Position numbers and translations under genes: made by a program. DNA of 64,000 nucleotides, taken from assembly GCA_030770545.1 (NCBI GenBank), contig CM061094.1, positions 1,662,001 to 1,726,000 of the forward strand. Reading direction: 5' to 3'. This DNA is from Macropodus opercularis (taxonomy: Eukaryota; Chordata; Actinopteri; Anabantiformes; Osphronemidae). Positions 26,400-38,567 of this stretch are shown piece after piece (the first letter of the stretch is position 1; each line of letters opens with the position of its first letter). The notes beneath the pieces are model-generated. The model had not been told where the DNA came from. It did no database searches and saw nothing but the letters and a program-made list of their open reading frames with translations.

Positions 26400-28324
26400 A
26401 CTTGCTGTGTCCTGTATGAAATCTGCCAATATATCTGCCACCTTGTTGATCTCTTTACAGATCTGGATGTGAGAACAGACTCGTGAACATGTTGTCAGAG
26501 TTAATGAGGACGCAAAGCTTAGCTCGGCCTCCTTCACCCTCACCTGTCCTTTGACGACCAGTTTAACGGTGAAGGTGATGAAGTCAGTGAAGAGCTTCTT
26601 CAGCCAGTTTGGTCTGAGCGACAAACACACATAACCAGCTCAGAGATGCTGAATATAGTGTGAAATGCAAATGTTTCTCTGCTGACACTCACTCAGAGTT
26701 GACTTCAGTTACTTACTCTCTGTCTCCCTGCAGATGGAGATGCAGCTTGTGGAAGTTCAGGTAGCAGTCAGATGTGTCTGCCGCTACCTTATTTGCACCA
26801 CAGTCTGACAAAGGAGACACATAGATGAGAGAAGACAGAGGCAACAGTGTGTATTTTAAGATGACATAAACAAATACACAGCTAGTGTCTGTTTTGGGAA
26901 TGTTTCCACTACTATTCTAATTCCTGACTGATTAGCAAACTCAAACCTCTTTGCTCATTGTTCTCTGACAACTAAACCGCCAGTAGACAGATAGATCAGT
27001 GCAGAAACAGGTTCCGTCATCTAAAGACAGCTGTTATTGGTTTATGCAGCTCTGGGACATTGAATTAATTTGTAATAATGTTCATAAATTAATTATCTGT
27101 TAATTACAGAAGGTTAATAACATAATTAATTTATCACTATACTTATATTTATTTCCCTGCGGCACTTTTGTGCCTACATATATCTATCCCTATTTGCTGC
27201 AACCTTTTTGTTGTGTTTTTCTACTAGAGCTTTACAGACATATTAGGAAGGGTTGACTTACTAAGGTTTTAATACAGTTTCATTCAATAATTAGAAAATA
27301 AGGCACTTACAAAGTTTTGGGTTGATTCCAAGATCAATTTGAGTCTCAATCTCAAAGTCAATCGAATGTGCAAGGTTGACGCTAGATGAGAAGAAAAATT
27401 CCGAAGTATTAAATATTTGAAACATTGGTGATTTGAAACGATGTGCTTTTATCTTGTCTTTGACTGGAGCGTGTTGATGTTGTTGCCACACACTGAGACT
27501 TACAGCCAGCTGCCGTATCCATACTGGATTGTCCCTTTAAAGACTGCAGACACATTATGTATTTCTATGGCGATGCCTTCACCTGGATGCAGCTCAAACG
27601 TGCTTCGACTAATCGACAGGTTATGAATCTCCAAACTGGGTAGGCCAAAGGAAACAACATTACATCATTCCCTATGGCTCATCCATATGTTTGTATGCGC
27701 CCACTCACTTGTCTAGGCCATAAATGACTTTGCCTACAAAGAGAATGGACTTTTCTCCCTTCACACTTGGGTATTTGGCATGTTGGAATGCTGCCTCAAT
27801 CACTTTTGTGGTTTTCTCGTTCACTTCGAAAACACAGAGCACATTTGGGATATTTCAATCATTATTCAGTTCAACATCAACATTCTGTTGATAAAATAAG
27901 CAATACTAAAATATCTCAGCTTTATTAATACACAACTGGATTCAATGAGTGCCTACAGTTTTACCTACAGACATTACCAGATGCTCTTCTTAAATTGCAA
28001 CCAAAATAAGAATCGTTTGGTTAGGAGTGCCCTGCTAGGACCACCACTGAGACTCTGCAAGCTCCTTGTTTTCACCCTTTTAGGTGAAAACACATATTCT
28101 GGCTAGTTGATCCATTGATTAATCAGAATTCATGAGAAAACAAACACATAAATAGCAAAACCAGGTCAAACTCTCAACTCACGCACAACAGCAGCAGGGT
28201 AGGTGAGACGGCACACAATCCCTGTAAACCGGTAGGCTGAAGGCGGCTCCGGCAGGCAGCCACGAGACTGCCCCAGCACAGACAGGAACAGCAGCAGCAG
28301 TCCAGGAGAAGCATCGCGAAGCAT
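22984..28324 (-). CDS. cetp: cholesteryl ester transfer protein (17 coding exons, complete)
   Basis: Secreted plasma protein of the BPI/LBP/PLTP lipid-transfer family that exchanges cholesteryl ester and triglyceride between lipoproteins. Exons in transcript order: 28183-28324, 27709-27823, 27504-27635, 27311-27381, 26717-26804, 26544-26613, 26402-26462, 26216-26307, 25238-25337, 24639-24718, 24507-24557, 24279-24425, 23783-23850, 23619-23661, 23465-23534, 23149-23234, 22984-23061. Phases are consistent and give 497 aa; human CETP has 493. Visible features are a signal peptide (LLLLFLSVLG core), GIVCRLTYPA, SIDFEIETQIDLGIN, an ICKEIN block, MLYFWVS and the C-terminal amphipathic helix MDFGFPQHLLVEFL, which corresponds to human helix X needed for neutral-lipid transfer. 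An upstream in-frame ATG at 28348 would add 8 residues; the 28324 start puts the hydrophobic core closer to the N-terminus. Exon 12 is the least conserved segment. Confidence 0.94.
24907..24938. repeat. (AAT)n microsatellite
   Basis: About ten consecutive AAT/ATA units in the cetp intron between coding exons 9 and 10. Confidence 0.9.
26370..26398. repeat. (CA)n microsatellite abutting a cetp splice donor
   Basis: Uninterrupted CA dinucleotides on the + strand, so TG repeats in the cetp transcript. They begin about 4 nt into the intron after coding exon 7 (donor at 26401-26400). Confidence 0.95.
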
Positions 28325-30670
28325 GGTACGGGCCAGTAGAGGTTTCAACTCTCCGAGAACTGTTCAGGGCGACTGTTTGCAGTCCACTGATGCAAGTCAG
28401 TTCACTCCTAACCAATATCTTATCTAATGTCACTTTAGCTTCAGACTGCTTCTGTTTGGAATCTTTCAAACTCACATCCCAAAGAGCTACGGCAGCTCTG
28501 CTCTGCTCTCTGCTTTAAAGATTCCAACAGCTTTCTTTGACTTCTCAGTGAAAGAGAAGAAGCTTCTGTGGTTAAAGGGGAGGACCTTATGTCCTACTGG
28601 TATCCAGCAAGAAACCCTGGTCTTCATCCAGTCAGAGATGGTTGTTTGATTCAGGCTTCATGTAGAGCAAACACTGGCTGCAATTTACCCCCTTAAAGTA
28701 AACTGTTCAAAGTGCAGTCTTTACTGATGTTAGAGGTCCACAAAGTCTGAACCCTGCAACTATGGATCGCAATAGGTAAACAATTACATGATAAAAGTAG
28801 CAACAGCTTGGAGCGGATGCTGACTTCAGGTACTCTGCATGTCAGCTGGACGATCTCCAGCAGTCCTCAGGTTTACTGGAGATTAATTACAAAATCAACA
28901 TCAACTCTAATGTGATTACACTTTCCCTCCCTTCCCCCAGTGCCTTGCCAGCCATGCTTTAAGGGGGGGGGGGGTGTGGGGGAGGTGTCTAGGAGAACAA
29001 CCGCCGGTTGACGGATGTGTCTCCAGTAAGTGTCCCCCATCCCTAAGTGTCTACTTTAAAATTAGAACAGGGTGGTGACCATCATTACTGGGGCCGGTGA
29101 GTGAGGCCACAACTGGCCCCGTCTTCTGGACCCCAGTAAGACCCTCAGACCTTAAATGTATGTGTACATGCTGAAGTACAGAGGACATTCGAAGACCACC
29201 AGACTCCAAAGCCTCGGTTGGTGTATCTGTGTAATGCAGTTAAAACTGGGAGCTGTTCCGTTCCTGGTAGGACAGTGGTTCCCACCTTGACAGACCTAGG
29301 TGATGGTTGTAAAATGTAGCTGGGGAATGAGGCACCAAGGGTGAACAAAGGCTCTCTTCAAAAGTCTTGTCTTATAGTGAAATTGGATGCAGACTGAACC
29401 TTTAATTAATTTCCTAGAAGTGATTCCAAGGAAAGAATGAGTGTGTTTGTTCTTGCGGCTGAAGTTGATTTGGTTTCACTGTGGGTCTGTTGGTTCTTGT
29501 AATTTAATTTACATTTCTGTCATCTGTTTCTGATTCTCAATCTCCTCCCTCTCCCTCCTGGATAACTGTTTGGGCTCGTCCAACTCGATCTGCGTCACCT
29601 TCTTGGACTTCTGAGCCACTGTTGGGGTTCTCGATTTCTGATTCTGATAATCCGTTTAAGTTCACAGAACACTTAGAGTGAAAGGTATTATTCAAAAGTA
29701 GAACATAGAAATACAGGACAATAAATACATTGAAAGTATTTTGACTTATGTTGTAGAAGTTTCTCAAAAGAATTGAAGGATAAGATCCTGCAGTGTGATG
29801 TGAATCATCTGTTTAACAAATGCAACATCGAAAGAAGACGTTTTGACATAGTTGTATTCTCAGCCTTATACCTTAAACACCTTCTATTTATTCTAGAAAA
29901 GACAAAACAGGTTGTCACAATGAGGCATTGTAGAGCGGCCCAAAGCCACTGATCCTGAGACAAGAGCCAACCCCCACAGGACCCTGCTGAATCATCACTG
30001 ATAAGACAAATAAAACCCCTTCATTTCCTTACAGCTCTGCCACACCTTGCATTTCAATCATAAAGGAACAAAAACATCCAGGTGGTAGAAACTAAACTTC
30101 AGATGACCCTTAAATAAATACAATAAACAGAAAAAACGCCTAAAAGCATAAGTAAAGTGCTCCAGATAGAGGTCATTCTAATTACAAGGCACAGAGTTAC
30201 TAGTCATTTGCACTGAACAGATGGTGCCTACACTGTAAATAATCACTAGATGTTACTCTGGGAAAGCTTTCACATACAAACACATTTTGTCCTATTCTAT
30301 TGCAGATCACTCATCATCTGAACCACTTATCCCTGTACGGGTCACCTGGTTCTGACATTTGCCATGTATGGAGTATGGATGTAATTATGGAAATGTATAA
30401 AGTAATAATTTGATAAGTTTGTAATGGTTTATTGTAAATATATGTGGCAGCAGGTCAACGTATAAAAATATTTTGCATAGAGGTAAATTTTATCTGTTTG
30501 GCACAGGACATGGGACGACAAGGGTACCATGCTCATCTAAGTATTAAAGTGATCCACTACAACAAATAACTTCAAAGTATATAAACAGAACTGCACCTTA
30601 TTATGAATATTATTTACAGTAACAAACATTGCAACTTTCTGCAATACACACACAATCAAACCACAGCAAT
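28325..30670. other. cetp upstream region / cetp-herpud1 intergenic, nothing recognised
   Basis: Contains the cetp 5' UTR and promoter, which I could not delimit, and a G run at about 28962-28974. I found no further exons or RNA genes; the open frames at 29145-29348 and 29537-29767 on the - strand look non-coding. Confidence 0.4.
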
Positions 30671-30679
30671 ATGAACAGT

Positions 30680-31741
30680 CAAACTGACATTTATTGCATT
30701 CACCTTTCAAGCTTGTCCTGGAAATACAATTCCTTCCAAAGCATCCATCAATTCTGAACCACCCAGAAATAAGAAATCACACAAAAGACTGACTACAGGT
30801 CAGAATCACTGTGTTAAGCAATGACAAGCAAAAGCCACCAAGTCCTTGTCCTGGATCAGTAAAACATGTATCAATTGCAATTACATAATAAATGCAAAAC
30901 TGATGACAACTAAAATCAGATAATATAATTGTGACTTAGTAAAATGACCAACATGTGCATTTACTCAATGTACCCAATCAACACTATGGGAAATACTATG
31001 TTTAAAATGTACAGTATTAAATAAAAGAAGACCTGTAACAATACAACAAAAACAAAGCAATATTTACCGTAACATAAACACTGATCTAAACTTTAACCAG
31101 TTTTGTTTTAGAAACTTAAACTCAACTTAAAAAGAAGAAAGAAAAAAGCCACAAGCCTGTGCCTTGAATTTACATTATATCATATATACAAAGGTTGCAT
31201 AAGATACATATAAAGTGCTTTGTGTACATATACTTACAAAAGCAGATTTATTAAATAAAAAAAGTGAATTTGTAACTGGCCTTTGTACAAACATCAGTCA
31301 TTGGTTAATTAACCCATTACCTAATTTTTTCAGATTTTTTCCCCCAAATTCCAAAAATGTTCTACATTTACTGAATTTACTGAAAAGACAATTTAATGTG
31401 TGAGCTTTAGAGTTGCTGATCTCAACTAATTATCCATCACCTGGATTATATAACTGACAAAACACAGTTTTGAGACAGATGAGCAGTTGGTTGGACCCAG
31501 GGTTGACGGATTAGACTTTTAACTTATCTTGTCTTTTAATTTATCCCTTAAAATTAATTCCTACACATCACTGTTAGAGTATGGAATGATGTTAGGTATA
31601 GATATGTATGTATTATTGTTTGTATTGTTATGTATTGATATCTGAAAATCCTACATTTCACAGAGATTTTTAAAAACTGCATTAGCTTGTGATTTTGTCC
31701 TGTACATTCATTACTTTTTGTCAGTCCCGTCTTGTCAATGG
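30680..31741 (-). other. herpud1: herpud1 3' UTR (3' limit inferred)
   Basis: AT-rich, non-coding sequence after the herpud1 stop codon. A TTTATT at about 30690, AATAAA on the - strand, is a plausible polyadenylation signal. The exact end is uncertain. Confidence 0.45.
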
Positions 31742-34700
31742 TCAGTTGGCCATGCCCTGAGGAAGCTCGGGTATGAGGGAGGAGAGAAAGCTTTTTAAAA
31801 AAATCCAGGCCGTAAACATAATGGAAAAATTGTGGCGAGGAACTAAAACTGCCGTCATTGGTCCTGGTCCATCAGATGCATTTTCTGCAACAGCTGGTTC
31901 CTCCTCTTGACTGTCAGTATCAGCCTGAAAAAAAAGAACACAGGACGTTCATAGAACTCTGATTTGTGGGACAGAACCTTCAACTACAGATCCACTTGTA
32001 GTTTATTTAACAGAGCTGTGAAGACATGCGTTACATGGTGTATTAACCCTTGTGCAGCCTTGGAGGGGTCAACCCCACTGTAAACTAGTAGGCGCCAAAG
32101 CTCAAAAACACACACAAGGCTTGGATAAAACAGCCTTCGTGGGTGTTACATCCCAGCAATGAACACGCGTGGGTCTATGATGAACAAGTTCATCCAACCT
32201 TTCATCTAGATAAAGTATGTTGTTATTTATCGTCTGTCTGCGGCTGTTTTATCCAACCCCTGTGTGTTTTTTGAGCTTTGATGAGATACAACATCAGTGT
32301 GGCTCAGATAGTAATTTAGATGTACACTGTTTCTTACTGGATTTGGGGCTGGGTTCCTGTTTGCGTTTTGCTGGTTATGTTCGGCCTGGGGGGGCTGCAG
32401 AGGGTTAGGTCCTTGAACCGGCACTTGCCTTCTGAAGGGAAACCAACCAGCAGTGTGTCTGTCAAGGAGAAAACCATCAAAAAAGCCAATCAAGTTCTTG
32501 GGTGCTCTCACAGAACAATGGTTAAGACACATATACATAAAAAGTACTGTAACAGAACCTCTGTCTGATGTTAATACATTCACTTCGGAAAAGCTACTAT
32601 ACAACTCTCCTGAACAGGAAGAGAAATATGACCAGGCGCCCATTTGTGTAAATTACATTGATTTGAAACAAACTTGTTTCCAGCGATGGATAACACGAGT
32701 TAAGCTGCTTCCACTAATATGGTTCTGGTTTAGCAGGTTTTACAGGAGTGTATCCTGAACACTGTAACCACTGAAAGCTCATTGTCATCTCTAAAAGTGT
32801 ACAACCTAACACCTAACTTGGTGCACGTGGTCAACTGTTTTCAAAGGCCTAGTTGCCAACAACTGACCAGGGCTTGTAAAACTAAAATAGCTACTGTGGA
32901 GTGCTGCAGTAATTCATGTCAACAGCATACAGCCTGCAGTATACTTACAGGTACATGACGAGAAGGGTGCTCATCACCAGCAGAAAGCGACTCAGGTTGG
33001 AGTAATGATACACAATCATGAGCAGAACACCAAATCTGGTTACAGAGTACAGCCAGTCCAGCCAGTCCCTTTCCACATCCTCCTCATCCTCCATGATGGG
33101 CCCACCCTGAGCGTTCATCCTCATGTTCTGGTTGGCATCCCCTGGGTTAATAAAGGCACCATCCTGTGCTGGGTTCTGATTAACAGGCAGGTTGTCAATG
33201 GGGTTCTGATTGGCTAACGGGCCTGGAACAGGTATTTGATGTGCAGGAGCAGGATGAGACTGGCCAGTGGTTGGAGCTGATGCAGAAAGCATGGTTCCTG
33301 CTGCTGCTAAAGCTGCATGACTAAAATGAAGCAGAAATGAATACAAACTAGTCAGACAGAGACATGGATATTACAAAATATGATGCAGAAGACTAGAAAC
33401 CGAAATTTACTATTGCATGTAGTACTGTCTGGCGTAGACATGTTGAAGCCACAGGAGCTGTTGAGGGCTGTACAGGGAGAACGTGGGAAAGGCCGGCTGA
33501 ACAACCTGTGGTGCTCCAGGCCTACAGTGAAAAAGATAAGAGACACGTCTTCTTAAAACTCAGTTCTTTTACATGTGTAAAGTTCAGGCAAGCGTAAATG
33601 CCAACAACATACATATGTATTTGACCAGGGTAACTGGACACACGTGTAAGTATCACATCAAGGCTGTGTCGTGGTAACGATTCTTTTTCTCTTCCCTTTT
33701 GCGCTTGGTAATGTGGTGTGTTAAACAACTACTACAGTAACATTAACAAAATGTGACTTACTCTTGTCTGATCAACTGGTGCGTTGTTATTATAATAGTG
33801 TATACGTTTTATAAAGTAAACTTAATATTAAAGTCAATAAATATGGCTTCATGTGTCCTTTAGCTTTTCTCACTGAAGATGATTTAATCTGAACACTGTC
33901 ATGCTCCTGAAACATATTTATGATCATGCCCCTCAAGTCAACCACACTATTAAACAGATGAATAAGCTCTTCTTTTGTGGCTTACACTACACCAGCAGGC
34001 CAAGCAGGAGTCGATGCTGGAGTCTGCGTAGGAGCTGGAGTAGCAGAGGAAGAAGTAGTCTGCCTTCTTTGCCTAAGCTCTGGTGTGCTGGGAGGCTGGA
34101 CAAGGTCTGTTGTGGACTGTTCTGTCTCTTTGGTCTGCAAAGGTAAGAACAGCTTGTCAGTTAAGATCAGGCAAAGCCTCTTGGTATTTACAGAACTGCT
34201 GTTAGATGTGTAGACACCAAACAACGCGAGTAGAATCCAACCTTCTGGGCCACTTGTGAAACTAAAGTGAGTATCTTTAGCTGTGTGTTTAAGCAGAGGG
34301 ATGACAGCTCAAGTGAAACCGTTCCACTTCAGAGTGTGATAGTAATGAGACCACCTGTTGTCATTTAAAATGAACAAACCTAATTCTCATTCAAATTCGC
34401 CGAGATCTAACGAAAAGCAGATGGATGACATCTGTGTTGATAAATATGCACAAACAAGGTCAAAATATGTTAAACAAGACTAATTACTGCTAATAAACAT
34501 GGCAACTGAAAGGTGAATATGTGAAGCAAAACCAACATGCAAACCTTTCAGGCACACCCTGAAACCAAATGTGGAACTGAGGCGTCATGCATCCACTGGC
34601 AGACTTCATTTACATGAGTAAACATCATCACTTCTTACCTTCTTACTACATGTGGCTCCGGGTAAGCCACAAAATGGATTTCGAGAAGGGCACACCAGGT

Positions 34701-35953
34701 GCAGTGTGGGAATGGAGTCAGTCTATGACAGGTGACAGAAAGGCCTGATTAGAAAAGCTACATGGAAAAACACACAACAAATAAACACTACAGAAAAAAG
34801 CCATGCTGTAGATATGTAGGGCCCTGTGGAAACAGGATTGAACACTCCAGCTATTTGTAACAGAGCTTTTATTCTCAACTGAGAAAAATATTTGGCTTAA
34901 GTGGTTTTATGAACATTTTTACAGAACGCATTAATTCTTTGTGGCTGTTTATTCAGTGAATTCTAAGAAAACATGTTCACACTGTCAGCACAAACACTGA
35001 CAGTTGCAAAGTCACAAGTGTTCTGTGACACATACCTGTCTGAAGATATCTCTAACGTGCAGATGATCTGGCAGCAGTTTGCCCCCATAGATCAGTCTCT
35101 GCTCACTTACAGTCTGAGAAAGGGAAACAAGAAGATGCCACTGCACATTACAAACCACCGACATTTTTACAGCGCCAAGACTTATGCTGCTCGACCTGCT
35201 GTGTGTAAAACAATGTTGGGAAGATGAGACGAGTACATTATTATGACAAACCTATTATTATTATTCAAGGATGCATATTCAATACAAAATGTGGGTAGAA
35301 ATGTTCTTGTATTTCAGATTCTCTCGTTCATTTTTGTGTTATGGTCAATTCTACTGTATATCATTATTGTCCCAATTGTGGCCATGATTTTAAATTCATA
35401 TACGTGTCTTCACAGCAATTTAAGTAATATTGGACATTATCCAGTCTTTCCAGTACTTGACTAAGTGCTTTTTGGCAGTAGGTACCATGGGGTCAATACT
35501 AAACTGTGTGTTTTCCCTTTGCGTCCCCTCCAGTGTAAAAGCGGACTGTAGTCCTGGTGTTTATCATTCTATTGTCATGTGGAGTCTTTTATTTTTGTTT
35601 TAATGGTCTGTTTAAAAACCAGCTAAATGTCTACACATGACCAGTGTTCTTTTGGTCCAGAATAGCACAGAACACCCCGTGAGTCTATTCTCCACACTTG
35701 CCGTTTGTTGGCATCTAAATCGCCTCCGACACACGCGCTAACTTGCTAGTTCCGTAAAGGTTAGCTAGCCTGCTAACTTCTCCGTTACTTCACAACTCAC
35801 CGGTTTGGTGGGGTAGACAGTGGACAAATGCGTTTTTAGCTCCAATACAGTCCAGCTCAGATGAACACCTTCCACAGTTTGGTCCTCTTGAGCCTGGTTG
35901 GGCGTTTTTATGAGCAGAGCGACGGTCTTTTGTTGAGGATCACCCACATCCAT
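31742..35953 (-). CDS. herpud1: HERP, ubiquitin-like ER membrane protein (8 coding exons, complete)
   Basis: ER-stress-inducible membrane protein that helps assemble the HRD1 ubiquitin-ligase complex for ER-associated degradation. Exons in transcript order: 35801-35953, 35036-35113, 34639-34722, 33986-34134, 33411-33521, 32949-33320, 32338-32458, 31742-31924. They give 416 aa; human HERPUD1 has 391. The N-terminal ubiquitin-like domain (about residues 8-90) includes LKTHLSTVYP and SEQRLIYGGKLL. The family signature VYARQYYMQY crosses exons 5/6. NMRMNAQGGPIMEDEED and RDWLDWLYS precede a hydrophobic hairpin at about 282-320, followed by AGWFPFRR. The C-terminus FTAWIFLKSFLSSLIPE matches the vertebrate tail. 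The start is the only ATG that gives the family N-terminus. Spacing from cetp and slc12a3 matches the mammalian gene order. A promoter ER-stress element is described separately. Confidence 0.95.
32096..32280. repeat. Imperfect inverted repeat (about 40-bp arms, 106-nt loop)
   Basis: In the herpud1 intron between exons 7 and 8. The left arm 32096-32135 runs from CAAAGCTCAAAAA to TTGGATAAAACAGCC. The right arm 32242-32280 is its near-perfect reverse complement. The arms would form a long stem in RNA or ssDNA. There is no coding capacity; it may be a degenerate short transposon. Confidence 0.75.
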
Positions 35954-36170
35954 TTTTCTTTTCCACGTCTAGTCTCGTTCTCCGGATGACACTGTGGGAC
36001 CGCTACACTCGTTTCACGCGCAATAAATCGGGAAGCTAGTGTTTCTCGATAGGCGCCGCAAACTGTCTTGTGTAAACAGCTAGTGGCGAAACTCCGACGT
36101 CTCTAGAAGTGTCTTCCAGCTGGTTGTCATTCGGGACTTCAGCCAGGAGGAAGGGCGTTTCCAAACACAC

Positions 36171-36215
36171 GGTGGCCTCCTCTGATTGGCCACGTTCTCC
36201 CGTGCTAAGACGTGG
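36171..36215 (-). promoter_or_regulatory. herpud1: Candidate ER-stress response element cluster upstream of herpud1
   Basis: Read on the herpud1 strand, CCAAT (36185-36189) is followed after exactly 9 nt by CCACC (36171-36175), one base from the ERSE consensus CCAAT-N9-CCACG. The same CCAAT is directly preceded by CGTGG (36190-36194), an ERSE-II-like arrangement lacking the single spacer base. Another CCACG lies at 36211-36215. The cluster is about 220-260 bp upstream of the start codon, where human HERPUD1 carries functional ERSE and ERSE-II sites. Binding is inferred. Confidence 0.55.
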
Positions 36216-36299
36216 AAGCTCGGGGCATGCGAAGGCCCTCTGAGCATGCGCAGTTACAAAATTACTGATTAAGAACTAGTCTATGCACGGTATTGATGT

Positions 36300-38567
36300 T
36301 GACGCTCACTCTGCCGCTTGATGTTTTCCCCAAAAGCGCAAACCCAGGCAGTGCAGTGCAGAATTGAATATATTTTTATAGGAACAATAATAGTGCATTT
36401 AGTATGGAGGTGAATCAGCAGCGCTTACATTTCAGCCAATACTCCCCGTAACTCGTGTAAGTTTTCTTGGGGTTTCGCGTTTGAAGCGGAAACAGACGTG
36501 GCACCTCGTCATCTCTGAGGTGGAGACGTCAGTCATGACTCCCAGCAGCTGAACACACGGACCGCAAACACTAGATCTGAGCGTGGTAACAAACACTGAC
36601 AGAGAATGCGCCAAAAACCTGTTACTGCTTTTTACTCAGTGCCTGTCACATGTTTCTTATTTAATGCCATGTTTTGTTGATATGTTAATCATAATTTTCA
36701 CCATATCAAGTTTTTCTATGAGGATATTGTGGTTTGATGAATGTCGGGTGGCTTTTCCAGCTGCTGATTGGCTGAACCCTCCTGTTCAGAGAGAGTTGGA
36801 GCACCAGCAGGACCTGGACCTGGACCGGCCCCTGGTTTAGAGCAAATGTTCAGTAACTCTGTACGTTTTGAATACAACAGGTTTGGTTTAGCTGCTCCTT
36901 CTCATCTCAATTGGCAAACGTACAATGGAATAAGCCAGTTTAGTAGGATAAGGCCAGGCCAGGATGTTTCACTCATCCTGGACATCTTAATTCTACTTTT
37001 GTCCTGTGCCCCCCAGCATTCACCCAAGCTAAGGTTAGACAGATAGTTTGTGTGGCGTTATAAAATCCACCAGGTGAAGGAGGATACTGACGGATCTTCT
37101 TGTAAAGCAAAGGGACAATTACATTGGAATAGCAGCAGTTGAGAGAGATAACAACTTGCCCCATTGCAGCTTTAAAATGAATAATGCTGCAATTTACTGT
37201 ACATTTTCTGTTTGCTCAGTCACGCTCTGCTGAAACGTATGCATTCGCATGTATTGTAGTAGTGTATTGTCTGGATTTTTCATGACCTCACACAAGCAAT
37301 CATCTAAAAATAGTGATATACACAATATACTTTAGCTACAAGCTGCTAGTGTCTGCAGTAAACATTTTTAATATTACAATATTACTACAACAAAGCTGAT
37401 TCTAGAAGAGGGATTAGGACTGATTGACACTTGCTAGACCTTGTTAGTACCATGACGAAGTGCCCAGAAAGTCTGTTTGAAGATGGTTTATCTTAAAAGG
37501 CAATATAATGACAGTGACAGGTGGAAAGTTGAGATTCATTGAGGACAATGAGATGGCATTCCATGATTAGAGATTATATTTGAACATAAAAAACACAAGA
37601 AAATGAACTAGTCCGAGCTCCTTCAGAGTGACAGAGCTCCATAGCCCATCTCCAAGAGTGCTGCCTGCCACTCAGTGGAGGAAACTCTGATGGTCTGGAA
37701 CAGGCAGAGAAAGCTCAGTGTGCTGGGTCTAAACTTACAAGTATGTTTATTTTTAACCAGGTGGATTAATAAAAAAGAAGAAAACTGGAGATTTTTAGAC
37801 ATCCAGTGTACTCCACACAATGTGTGTATGTATTCAACATATGTCGTATGTGTTTAAGACAGCTGGGTATGAACCAGGGTAATGCAGAGCAGTTGGGCAG
37901 GTCAAGTAAGATGGTGTGTGTGTGTGTGTAAGCGATCGTTTAGGAGAAATCAAGGTCTGTTACAAAAATACCTGTGGTGCGGATAAGACCAGGTGCCACT
38001 GTTCTCAGCCATGCACAGAAGAACCCATCAAAGAGTATCAGCTACTGTTTAAACTGTATATTCAGTGTTTTCTGAAAATATAAAGTATCACTTAACATTT
38101 TTATGATACACTTAAAAATATATAATACAATGCACGTCTATGAGTAACTTAATTAAATATGCTCTGAATCATACATACGAAGGTAGAGCTGGTAAATGTG
38201 CAGTTAGCAACACCCACCCACCAACAAACACTTTACCAGCATTTCTACTGTACTACAGGCATCTCATTTTGAAACAACAGCAACTATATAAAAACAAACC
38301 ATTTATGTTGAAAAAGGTTTAAAACAATTAAACAATTTAATTATTTTAATTATAAATAAAAATAATATATATACATGTTTTTTTTGAATGATTTTGATTG
38401 TTTTTTTCTGATTTTAAATGGAAACAACATAATACGAACAAAACTCACACACTGGTTAAATGGTGATTATAAGCTATCAAGGCATCATTATATGATAATT
38501 ACGATATATACTCTATGTCAGGATAATAGCTCACTTAATTATACGATGACAGATTTATGAAAGTGTT
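36300..38567. other. herpud1-slc12a3 intergenic and slc12a3 3' UTR
   Basis: No exon or RNA gene could be supported. A short (GT)n run lies at about 37914-37929. The slc12a3 3' UTR must occupy the right-hand part, but I see no convincing polyadenylation signal. The open frames here lack protein character. Confidence 0.4.

Noticed and set aside
28962..28974. G run as a possible G-quadruplex
   Set aside because: A single homopolymer with few further G tracts; too weak to call.
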